This document shows positions 6,991 through 13,588 of a stretch of DNA of 14,578 nt, one piece after another (within the stretch, counting starts at the first letter, position 1; each line of letters opens with the position of its first letter). The notes beneath the pieces are model-generated. The model made no database searches. It was not told the DNA's origin and saw only the letters and a list, made by a program, of their open reading frames with translations. The DNA is from a bacterium (GTDB lineage: Bacteria > B130-G9), in NCBI GenBank assembly GCA_021160245.1, contig JAGHCW010000217.1, positions 1 to 14,578 of the forward strand, read 5' to 3'. The position numbers were made by a program, and so were the translations under genes.

Positions 6991-7161
6991 TTATCCACCC
7001 ACAATAAACATCATCCAACCAACGACGATTGAGCCGAGAAAAAGCGCCGCGAAATACTTGGAAGCGTTCTTCACGATCTTGACCCGGTCGTTCGTCCCGG
7101 TTGCAGATACAACAATCGATATAGCTAGCGAAAGATAGAATAGACAAAGAAAATGTATCAT
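6991..7161 (-). CDS. Small two-helix membrane protein (56 aa)
   Basis: A short gene that a length cut-off would miss. The ATG at 7161 overlaps the stop of the upstream DUF6677-like gene as ATGA, and the frame ends TAA at 6991. The protein has hydrophobic helix 1 (about 2-19, MIHFLCLFYLSLAISIVV), a short basic linker (TNDRVKIVKNASK) and helix 2 (about 38-55, ending MMFIVGG). The four-base overlap, the membrane-like composition through the whole frame and the position between two real genes all argue that it is translated. It may be an accessory subunit of its membrane-protein neighbour. I know no named family for it. Confidence 0.7.
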   Translation of the reverse strand: MIHFLCLFYLSLAISIVVSATGTNDRVKIVKNASKYFAALFLGSIVVGWMMFIVGG

Positions 7162-7682
7162 TTGCTGGACCCACCCGCGCTCGATTTCTCTTGCCCTCGC
7201 CGCTTCTTCTGCTTCTTCTGCTGCTTCTGCTGCTTGGCGAGGCGCCTCGCCTCCTCAGCGGCATCATAATCGTAACCTATCGAGCAGCGGTAGGCATCAA
7301 TAGCTGTCAGAATGTTGAAAAGGCCTGCGCTCAGAAGGAACGCGATACCGATTTCGAATGTCGGCTCCGCGATAACGCCCTTTCCAAGACCAAACAACAA
7401 AGATATGAAGTACAATAGCCCGCTACCAAGCCCGGCCAACGTGGCGAGGGAGTTGATCAGCGACTCGGAGCCGCTCTGGCCGGCCTCGAACTGATAGAGC
7501 TTGCCGTCCATCAAAATGCCGAGAATAAACGTCAGAATCGTGATAGACCCAAGCAGCAGGGCCTTCTTTCTTCGACCCAACCATAAATGGCCAGCCCCGG
7601 GAATAAGCCATGCCACAATAAGCACGCCCAGCGCCTTGCCCTTGCTCGAAACGACGCTCGCAGAAGCCTCCCAATCACTCAT
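7158..7682 (-). CDS. DUF6677/TM2-like integral membrane protein with basic Gln/Lys-rich tail
   Basis: 174 residues. Helix 1 contains AWLIPGAGHLWLGRRKKALLL (24-44), the PGxGHxxLGRR pattern of TM2/DUF6677 proteins. A second helix follows to about 58, then MDGKLY; a third sits near 83-100, and TFEIGIAFLLSAGLFNILTAIDAY (108-131) forms the last. The tail from about 143 is charged and low-complexity, ending in a Gln/Lys run (150-162) likely to be cytoplasmic. The function of this family is unknown. GGGAAGAG stands a few bases before ATG 7682. It starts 25 bp after the DUF2723-TPR gene and overlaps the 56-residue gene, so the three membrane genes are almost certainly one unit. Confidence 0.75.
   Translation of the reverse strand: MSDWEASASVVSSKGKALGVLIVAWLIPGAGHLWLGRRKKALLLGSITILTFILGILMDGKLYQFEAGQSGSESLINSLATLAGLGSGLLYFISLLFGLGKGVIAEPTFEIGIAFLLSAGLFNILTAIDAYRCSIGYDYDAAEEARRLAKQQKQQKKQKKRRGQEKSSAGGSSK
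7203..7236. repeat. Nine-base tandem repeat inside the DUF6677-like gene
   Basis: CTTCTTCTG occurs at 7203-7211 and 7212-7220, then the variant CTGCTTCTG at 7221-7229 and a partial CTGCTTG. On the coding strand it encodes the Gln/Lys run (CAG and AAG codons). Units are nine bases, so gain or loss keeps frame and would change only tail length. Confidence 0.55.
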
Positions 7683-7707
7683 TATACTCTTCCCATGTCA
7701 CAACTTG

Positions 7708-7923
7708 TTAATTGCCAATCGACAGTATCTCGCCGAATCTCGGGTCATCTCGGATGTTGTCGAACTCCTCCGAATCCCTTATTGTCTTAACAAACTTGCT
7801 GCTCATATACCTCCGACCTCGTTTCAGCCATTTGAGAGCACTCTTCTTGTCGCCCTGCAACGAATAGGCCGAGGCGAGATTGAAATATGGCAACTCGGAC
7901 TTGGGAGCGGCCCCCATCGCCAC
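7708..7923 (-). CDS. C-terminal TPR piece of the DUF2723 protein, separated by a -1 frameshift
   Basis: Read in the neighbouring frame this encodes AMGAAPKSELPYFNLASAYS (helix A of a TPR), QGDKKSALKWLKRG (helix B), and an ending FDNIRDDPRFGEIL typical of the closing helix after TPR arrays. It joins seamlessly to AIGHFR in the upstream frame: with one extra G the text reads AIGHFRVAMGAAPK, a proper TPR. Hence it is not a separate gene but the displaced end of the gene above. The stop at 7708 lies 25 bp before the DUF6677-like gene. A sequencing or assembly slip or a recent one-base deletion is likelier than programmed frameshifting, as no X-XXY-YYZ heptamer is present. Confidence 0.7.
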   Translation of the reverse strand: MAMGAAPKSELPYFNLASAYSLQGDKKSALKWLKRGRRYMSSKFVKTIRDSEEFDNIRDDPRFGEILSIGN

Positions 7924-10088
7924 CTAAAATGCCCTATCGCCTCATCGAATCTGCCCTGTTTTTTAAGAATGAAGCCCAGGTTGTTATGGGCGTAAACATG
8001 GTGCGGCATCAGCTCGATCGTCCTGGCGAAGCACTTCTCCGCCTGCTCTAGATCTGCTTTCAGCATGAATGCGTTGCCCAAATAAATCGTCGCATCCGGA
8101 TTCTCCGGGTCAAGAGAAAGCGATTGCTCAAGAATTGAGACCGCTCTGTCCAACTGCTCGGCCCGGAAGTATAGAATACCGAGTCGCGAGAGAAACCGGG
8201 GGTTCCGCGGCTGGAGCTCAATCGCCCTCTCCATGTCCGCGATTGCCTCCGCGCCCATGCCTGCTTGCTGATGATATATCGAGAGGTTGTTCATAAGCCC
8301 GGCATTGTGAAATCCCAGCAACCTAGCCCTCTCAAATCGAGCCTTTGCGCTAGGCCGGTCGCCCAGAAGCTGCGCCTGGTGGCCCCATAGCAGAAAATAC
8401 TTGGCCCGCGTCTCTTGCGTCCATCTGTCCACATAGACATCTGCCGGCGGGTCATCCAAGAACGTTGAATAAAGCGCCGGAAAGTCCATCGTCGGGGTCA
8501 GCGGCTCCACCATAAACGCCTCGAGCAGTATCCCGAAGAGCTTGATATTTATCGCCGGAACTGTCGGATACTCAGCATAGAAGACCGGAGCCATCGCACT
8601 CTCAATTATCCGCATCTCGCGATTGTAATTCGACTGAGCGTCGTTCTGCTCAAAATACTCGACAACTCGCCATCGCCGCTCGTATAGCCGAACATCCTCC
8701 CTTAGGCCCTCGACGAATTTCATATAGTAAAGCGGAAAGAGAGCCGTGTCCGTCTCCCCGAAGAAGGTCGAGTCCAACGGCATCGTCCGGAGCATGTTAT
8801 GGCCATGCCAATAGGCGTAGTAATTGCCGGAACTGTTGCACGAGTGATAGTTCTTGGCCGCAAGGTGCAGCGGCAGCACAGCGAGCAATATGAAGACCGC
8901 GAGCGCAAGCTTGCGCCTCAGCCGCGCGCTCTCCGAGCTTCTGGCTCCGGTAACTAGCCGAAGCAAGCCACCAACCCCAATGCCAGCTAGAATAGCGGCG
9001 GCAAGATAGGCCGGCAGGCAGTAGGCAGGCTCCAGGCTCTCACCCTCCCCATAGAGAAGGGTCACGAGCAACGTTCCGAGCATAAGAAGAGGAAAGAAGA
9101 GTATCCATGATCGCCTCCTCATAAGTCCCCAGATAAGCCCAAAGAGGGCCAATACCGCCCCGCAGGGCCCTAGCTGTGTCCAGATTGACGTGAAATAGGA
9201 GCGAGTTACGGCCACGTTCTCATCAAACGTCCGACTCGCCTGCTTGAACTTGTAATCCGTCTGGGAGACGTGTCCCCAGAATCGCTCCCACGTTGAGGGA
9301 TTATCCCAGTTTAGCAAAGGCTTCTCATTCGCCCGGACTGGCAGATATAGATAGACCAATAATCCAAACGCCAAAAAGAATAGGGCAACGAGCGCCACGC
9401 CTTTTTTGCTAAGAATTCGCGCGAACCTGATTGGACGCGACAGGGCAAGGGCTATCGGAAAAAGAGCGAGTGTGAGATGATTACCGAGGCCGATGCCCAG
9501 CACGAAGAAGAAGAGCGCCGCGCTCCTAAGAATCGGGAAACCGGCCTGAACATCACCGCGACTTGTCTTCTGTAATGCCGCCGAGTCTCTCCCGGAAACG
9601 CCGAGCGCTCGAAACGCGATCAATACAAGCGCGCTCCCGAGCATCAAGTTCATTGAATAGACTGTCGATTGAGTTGCCTGAAGCCAAAATGTCTCCGAGA
9701 AGGCGAGAAAACAGGCTGCCACAACCCCCGAAAACGCCCCAGAAAGGCGAAGGCAGATTAAGAATACAAAGGTAACTACGAGCGAGGCGCACAAAGCGGC
9801 GAGGATGTTAGCTCTGAAGCACGGATTGCCAACTGGCAGCAAGAATGACCAAGCCTTCTGGCACATAAGAAACAACGGGTAGCCGGTGGGGTGTGCAACG
9901 CCCAGAAGGTGTGAGGCGGTCGCGAGCTCAGGCCCGTCGCTGAACCTGAACAAGGGATTTGCCGTCGTCAGATAGAGCGTGAATGAGGCGGCAAAAAGAA
10001 CTGCCGCAATTAGCACAATCGCGACGCTAATACCACCTGTGTTCGAGGCGCCCATTATTGTTCGGGATTTCACGGTGGGGCTTTTCAA
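7824..10088 (-). CDS. DUF2723 membrane protein with C-terminal TPR domain (O-mannosyltransferase-like), frameshifted at 3' end
   Basis: 754 codons as sequenced; about 793 if joined to the piece ending at 7708. The N-terminal half is a multi-helix GT-C-like membrane domain with the DUF2723 hallmarks FSDGPELATASHLLGVAHPTGYPL (49-72), D51/E54 being in the acidic first loop and HPTGYP at 66-71. A globular stretch follows (about 420-565), then TPR repeats from about 566 (for example AIADMERAIELQPRNP, AVSILEQSLSLDPENP, CFARTIELMPHHVYAHNNLG). DUF2723 proteins are thought to act as lipid-linked sugar transferases of the envelope; the acceptor is unknown. After R722 the frame runs into a low-complexity out-of-frame tail. 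The start is TTG 10088, one base after the previous stop and 8 nt after GGGAG; ATG 10055 (M12) is the alternative. Confidence 0.82.
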   Translation of the reverse strand: MKSPTVKSRTIMGASNTGGISVAIVLIAAVLFAASFTLYLTTANPLFRFSDGPELATASHLLGVAHPTGYPLFLMCQKAWSFLLPVGNPCFRANILAALCASLVVTFVFLICLRLSGAFSGVVAACFLAFSETFWLQATQSTVYSMNLMLGSALVLIAFRALGVSGRDSAALQKTSRGDVQAGFPILRSAALFFFVLGIGLGNHLTLALFPIALALSRPIRFARILSKKGVALVALFFLAFGLLVYLYLPVRANEKPLLNWDNPSTWERFWGHVSQTDYKFKQASRTFDENVAVTRSYFTSIWTQLGPCGAVLALFGLIWGLMRRRSWILFFPLLMLGTLLVTLLYGEGESLEPAYCLPAYLAAAILAGIGVGGLLRLVTGARSSESARLRRKLALAVFILLAVLPLHLAAKNYHSCNSSGNYYAYWHGHNMLRTMPLDSTFFGETDTALFPLYYMKFVEGLREDVRLYERRWRVVEYFEQNDAQSNYNREMRIIESAMAPVFYAEYPTVPAINIKLFGILLEAFMVEPLTPTMDFPALYSTFLDDPPADVYVDRWTQETRAKYFLLWGHQAQLLGDRPSAKARFERARLLGFHNAGLMNNLSIYHQQAGMGAEAIADMERAIELQPRNPRFLSRLGILYFRAEQLDRAVSILEQSLSLDPENPDATIYLGNAFMLKADLEQAEKCFARTIELMPHHVYAHNNLGFILKKQGRFDEAIGHFRWRWGPLPSPSCHISISPRPIRCRATRRVLSNG

Positions 10089-10089
10089 T

Positions 10090-10947
10090 TCAGCGGCTCC
10101 CTATTCCAGGCTTTGGTTTGCGCTCACACTTTGGCGGCCCAAACGCATGCCCGTCCGAGATGAACGTGACATTGCCACACTCATCCGTGCGAATGATCTG
10201 GATGTTCCTCTTCTCAAGCCTCTCTAAAACTGCCTCGTGCGGCCTGCCATACTTGTTCGGCGTCGCAACCGTGATGACAGCAAACCTTGGCGCAACTGCA
10301 TCAAGGAACGCCTCGCATGTCGAATCCGACGCGCCGTGGTGTCCCACTTTCAGTATCTGGCTCCTAAGCGGCAGCTCGTCGAAGAGAACGACTCCCTCGC
10401 CCACAGTGTCCAGGTCGCCCGCGAACATCACAGAGGCGTCCTTGTAGCGCAGCCTCGCCAGAATGCAATCCGGGTGAAGGCGCTTGCCCCGTCGCTTGGG
10501 ATTGAGAAACTCAAGATGCACGCCCGACGGCAAGCTAACGAGTATCCGGCCGCAGACAATCGTCGTAATGCCTCCGAACTCTCGCAAGGCTTTTTGATAG
10601 CTGTGAAACTCCTCGCACTCAAACCCTATCCCCGTGTCATAGAGCGTCTTGACCTCAAACTCCCGAATTATCTGAACGAGGCCGCCGATGTGGTCAGGAT
10701 GCGGATGCGTGGCAATCACAACGTCCAGCGCCTCGATGCCACGAGCCTTCAGGTATGCCGCAACTTTCTTGCCGCCCGCAACAGTCCCCCCGTCTATCAG
10801 AATGTGCTCGCCAGCTGGCCCCTCAACTAGCGCCGCGTCCGCAGTCCCAACGTCGAAAAACGTGACCTTCAGCAGGCCATCGGCGGCAACAATAGGCAAT
10901 TGGGCAAGCAGAAAAATAACGAAGACAAGACACAGGACAAAACGCAC
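10090..10947 (-). CDS. Secreted ComEC/Rec2-like metallo-beta-lactamase-fold hydrolase
   Basis: About 285 residues with an N-terminal signal sequence (RFVLCLVFVIFLLAQLPIVAA, likely cut near residue 22). The MBL metal site HPHPDH is at 81-86, preceded by VTFFDVGTADAALVEG and ILIDGG. MFAGDLD (174-180), KVGHHGASDST (200-210) and NKYGRPH (231-237) complete the fold. These are the landmarks of the ComEC C-terminal domain and of stand-alone relatives, which act as exported hydrolases (nuclease or phosphodiesterase activity is known for some). There is no ComEC membrane channel here, so DNA uptake should not be assumed. The frame is open to a GTG at 10971, but GTG 10947 has AGGGAG 6 nt upstream and gives a cleaner signal peptide. 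It is first in the unit; its TGA is one base from the DUF2723 start. Confidence 0.85.
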   Translation of the reverse strand: MRFVLCLVFVIFLLAQLPIVAADGLLKVTFFDVGTADAALVEGPAGEHILIDGGTVAGGKKVAAYLKARGIEALDVVIATHPHPDHIGGLVQIIREFEVKTLYDTGIGFECEEFHSYQKALREFGGITTIVCGRILVSLPSGVHLEFLNPKRRGKRLHPDCILARLRYKDASVMFAGDLDTVGEGVVLFDELPLRSQILKVGHHGASDSTCEAFLDAVAPRFAVITVATPNKYGRPHEAVLERLEKRNIQIIRTDECGNVTFISDGHAFGPPKCERKPKPGIGSR

Positions 10948-10998
10948 AATCGGCTCCCTTATAATCAACACCCCGGGAACAAACCTAATGAGTTTTAG

Positions 10999-11027
10999 AG
11001 CCTACGAAGAGAGCTCTTGCCTGTCAA
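10999..11027 (-). promoter_or_regulatory. Candidate sigma70-type promoter of the MBL-DUF2723-ALDH unit
   Basis: On the minus strand a perfect -35 TTGACA (11027-11022) is followed after 17 bp by TAGGCT (11004-10999), which keeps positions 1, 2 and 6 of TATAAT. Transcription would start near 10992, giving a leader of about 45 nt before GTG 10947. It lies in the spacer after the methyltransferase gene, so the downstream unit need not depend on the RM cassette. Confidence 0.5.
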
Positions 11028-11085
11028 GGGCGCCGACGGTGTGTGATGCTGTCCAATGGAGTGAATCGCTCAAGATTGCCCGCAG

Positions 11086-12033
11086 CTAGGCAGGCATGTC
11101 CTCCTGAAAAAGCGAAAACTGATCTCTCGCAACTGCAGACCGTACCTTCAATCGTTGCAGAAAGAGCATCTTCGGCGAGACATGCTCGCGGGCGATGCGC
11201 ATTCTCGCTATCTGGCAATAGGAGGGATTGAGATCGATCCCTATGAAGTTCCGACCTGCGGAATTTGCTGCAACGCAGGTCGAGCCGGAGCCGCTGAACA
11301 TATCCAGGACGATGTCGCCTGAGAAACCGACGCTGGGATCCTTCCGAAATGTGTACATCAGCATAAGTCGCAAAGGCAGAACAACGGGAAACGGCGCTGG
11401 ATGCCCGCCAGCACGCTTGACATCCTCAGGATAAATCGGCCAAACCTGCATCGCCAGATTGCGCCATTGCTCCTGCGTCAACTTGCTGGCCTCCTTCGCC
11501 TCGCGCGGAAGGCCAACGGGCTTCCCGTCCTTGACAAGGACGTTTATAAACTCGATCGTGTTGTCCTCGAAGATATTGGGGGGATATGGATAGCTGCCAA
11601 ACATCTTAACCGATGTCTGTTTCTGCCAAATAAATACGCTATAGCGATTAAGGCCCTTCATGCCTGCCAGTATCGATTGCTCAATGTCGCTGGCGATGTT
11701 CTTCAGGTGTCTTGTATGCTGCGTATTCGACACGCTTTTGGGAAGAGGCATGATGGGCGCCACAATCGCTAGCTTTCCATTGGGGATCAAAATCCTAAGC
11801 GTTTCGCGCCAAATGGGGACCAGGTCTTCGATGTATCTAGCATAATCGCTCTGACCAACTTGACCGTCCACGCCGTAGTCCTTGACGTTCCAATAGGGCG
11901 GGCTGGTAACGGCCAGCGCGATACACTCGTCAGGGAGGCGCTTGAGCGCACGCAACGCATCATCATTTATTATCTCGTTGATCGAGTCCCGAGGCCAATT
12001 ATTCGTATCAGGTATTCTGTATATCAAGCCCAT
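11086..12033 (-). CDS. Type II DNA methyltransferase, beta class (likely N4-cytosine or N6-adenine)
   Basis: 315 residues. The catalytic motif IV TSPPYWNVKDYG (43-54) comes before the AdoMet motif I DMFSGSGST (244-252), the beta-class order. IGIDLNPSYCQIA (264-276) follows, and GHPAPFPVVLPLRL (210-223) is the usual motif X region. SPPYW is most often seen in N4-cytosine methyltransferases, though some N6-adenine enzymes share it. It protects the cassette's own recognition sites. Its start overlaps the end of the nuclease gene by 26 bp, so the two are co-translated. At ATG 12033 the AAGAGG is too close (one base), which makes TTG 12027 a fair alternative. No separate specificity domain is obvious; the stretch between the motifs must read the site. 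Confidence 0.88.
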   Translation of the reverse strand: MGLIYRIPDTNNWPRDSINEIINDDALRALKRLPDECIALAVTSPPYWNVKDYGVDGQVGQSDYARYIEDLVPIWRETLRILIPNGKLAIVAPIMPLPKSVSNTQHTRHLKNIASDIEQSILAGMKGLNRYSVFIWQKQTSVKMFGSYPYPPNIFEDNTIEFINVLVKDGKPVGLPREAKEASKLTQEQWRNLAMQVWPIYPEDVKRAGGHPAPFPVVLPLRLMLMYTFRKDPSVGFSGDIVLDMFSGSGSTCVAANSAGRNFIGIDLNPSYCQIARMRIAREHVSPKMLFLQRLKVRSAVARDQFSLFQEDMPA

Positions 12034-13459
12034 GCCTCTTGAATTGTATGAATTGCTTGTAGTTTCCCTTCAGCAAACCAATTCGCGAGTACCTCGCGCT
12101 TTCCGGAAACAGCCCGGCCAAGATAATTCCTCGAACGTTGCCGGCCGCGTCAGGAATATTCCGATGAACCCAACCAATATACCGCAGAATCTGGCCAAAG
12201 ACCGAATCTCTGGCCTCTTGCGCCTTAATTTCCACAACCACGTATTCTCCCAGCTCGCTAAGGCACAAGAGATCGATGCGACCAATAGGCGTAGAGTACT
12301 GCCTGCCCGAGTCCACCAGCTTGAGGCCTTTTTCTAGCTGACCTAGATTCGTAACATAGAAAGTCTCAATGTCTTTTTCGATCTGCTTTCTCTCAACTAC
12401 TTCTGCTTCCTCTTTCGTTAGCAAGTTCTTGCCCTCGGCCACAAGATCTTCGACCTCGCCTCTCGCTTGTGCCCCGTCAATCGCCAGGCAAAGATAAGTG
12501 AACCATGAGGGCTTCTGAAGCGGATCACCAAAATAGGCAAACCAGTCCGCCAAACTGCCAAACGTAGATACCTTCAAGCTGGGCAAGTGCTCCTGAAGCA
12601 ATCTGTCCACTTGGTCAACCGCCCTGCACACTATTGAGTCGTTCTCTACATCCAAGTAGTCAGGATAACAGAAAAACGAGCGCTGATAACTAGCGCTCAG
12701 ATGTATTCGAGTGTACCGCGTCTGCGGATTCGATGCAACGTCACCATCCCAGAATGACCCCGAGCGAAATCCCGCTTGAGTCATAGGTACCCTCCTGGCC
12801 AGCTCCAGCAGCAAATGCCTTTCATCATCCCCAAGGTCTCTCCAGTGCAAAACATAGTTGCTGACAAGATCAAGGTCCTCATGGCTCTGTGCTAGGTTCA
12901 GGAAAAGCTCGTATTCGGTAAAGGCGATCGTGTAATCACAAATGCTAAGAATCTGTAGGAGAAAGAGGTGTGGAACAATGCCTAGGAACTCCGGTGCATA
13001 ACTGCCCGCGATGGTCGGGTTAGGGTATTGAAATTTCGCAATCTGAGATTCGATGACAGGTCGAGCAGCGATCGATTCGCCGCCGATGAGGTCAAGTCCC
13101 GCATCTGTGATCATAATCTCGGAATCATCTTGAATCCACAAAAGCCCCAGTGCTTCAAGGAGTTTTTTCCATATCCTCACTAGTGCAGTACGGTCTTGCT
13201 GAGTTCCATCTGGCACCCTAGGTTCGAGTAAGCCTTTTTTCATGAGTCTTCCAAGCAACCTGTCCTGGGTGGTCGGATTCCAAATCGCGCCCAGAAATTC
13301 GTTGAAGACCGTCTCTAATATGCTGTACACGGCCTCAACATTTTCGCTCTTGAGCGCTCTGGCCTTCGGAACATACCAATAGGTTGAGCAGGCTTCGTAG
13401 CGCGAGAGAAAATCCTCAAAAACATCTCTGAAAGGGAACTTACTGGGTAACCCAACCAT
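12008..13459 (-). CDS. Restriction endonuclease with NucS/DUF91-type PD-(D/E)xK nuclease domain
   Basis: 483 residues. From about 358 to 450 it matches the NucS/DUF91 nuclease: IEKDIE (360-365), GRQYSTPIGRIDLLC (385-399), VVVEIKA (407-413; E410, K412) and GQILRYIGWV (422-431), supplying D396, E410, K412 and Q423 of a PD-(D/E)xK core. The N-terminal 350 residues look like a DNA-reading part, with a winged-helix-like stretch (ILETVFNEFLG to ITDAGLDLI, 47-125) and FQYPNP (143-148). This part may be AlwI/BstNBI-related, but that is only an impression. Context is decisive: the overlapping methyltransferase makes this the cleaving partner. The ATG at 13459 has GAGG about 10 nt upstream and a strong promoter ahead. 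The gene is visibly poorer in GC than its neighbours, a sign of transfer. No controller gene was found. Confidence 0.82.
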   Translation of the reverse strand: MVGLPSKFPFRDVFEDFLSRYEACSTYWYVPKARALKSENVEAVYSILETVFNEFLGAIWNPTTQDRLLGRLMKKGLLEPRVPDGTQQDRTALVRIWKKLLEALGLLWIQDDSEIMITDAGLDLIGGESIAARPVIESQIAKFQYPNPTIAGSYAPEFLGIVPHLFLLQILSICDYTIAFTEYELFLNLAQSHEDLDLVSNYVLHWRDLGDDERHLLLELARRVPMTQAGFRSGSFWDGDVASNPQTRYTRIHLSASYQRSFFCYPDYLDVENDSIVCRAVDQVDRLLQEHLPSLKVSTFGSLADWFAYFGDPLQKPSWFTYLCLAIDGAQARGEVEDLVAEGKNLLTKEEAEVVERKQIEKDIETFYVTNLGQLEKGLKLVDSGRQYSTPIGRIDLLCLSELGEYVVVEIKAQEARDSVFGQILRYIGWVHRNIPDAAGNVRGIILAGLFPESARYSRIGLLKGNYKQFIQFKRHGLDIQNT

Positions 13460-13512
13460 CGCCCGCTTGCCTCATGTTGCGCCGTCATTCAATCCCTGAT
13501 CCATTAAGCCAT

Positions 13513-13540
13513 ATTGTAAGAAGCAAACGCAGAATGTCAA
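13513..13540 (-). promoter_or_regulatory. Near-consensus sigma70-type promoter of the restriction-modification cassette
   Basis: The minus strand reads TTGACA (13540-13535), 16 bp, TACAAT (13518-13513): a 6/6 -35 and a 5/6 -10. Transcription would begin near 13506, with a leader of about 47 nt before ATG 13459. The -35 begins inside the T-run that may terminate the upstream gene. Confidence 0.65.
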
Positions 13541-13565
13541 AAAACAATTCACAGCATCTTGAATC
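13539..13565 (-). terminator. Possible weak intrinsic terminator after the 13589-14578 gene
   Basis: On the minus strand GATTCA and TGAATT (13565-13560 and 13551-13546) can pair around an 8-base loop, directly followed by six T residues (13544-13539). The stem is AT-rich with one G.U pair, so termination would be weak. The T-run overlaps the -35 of the RM promoter. Confidence 0.3.
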
Positions 13566-13588
13566 TCGCACGCGCAGCCTACGCTCTG

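Noticed and set aside
7203-7236. Phase-variable repeat switch
   Set aside because: The unit is nine bases, so slippage would not change frame and could only alter tail length.
6953-7267. 104-codon minus-strand frame rich in Arg/Ser
   Set aside because: Out of frame with the DUF6677-like tail and the 56-residue gene; its start is a shifted reading of the Gln/Lys repeat.
7915-7930. Programmed -1 frameshifting at the TPR break
   Set aside because: No X-XXY-YYZ slippery heptamer in frame and no obvious downstream stem-loop; a sequence error or mutation explains it more simply.
10237-10830. 197-codon plus-strand open frame
   Set aside because: Antisense to the MBL gene, whose HPHPDH and GHHGASDST motifs fix the real frame.
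10090-10947. Competence protein ComEC
   Set aside because: Only the MBL domain with a signal peptide is present; the membrane channel and N-terminal OB domain of ComEC are absent and no other competence genes are near.
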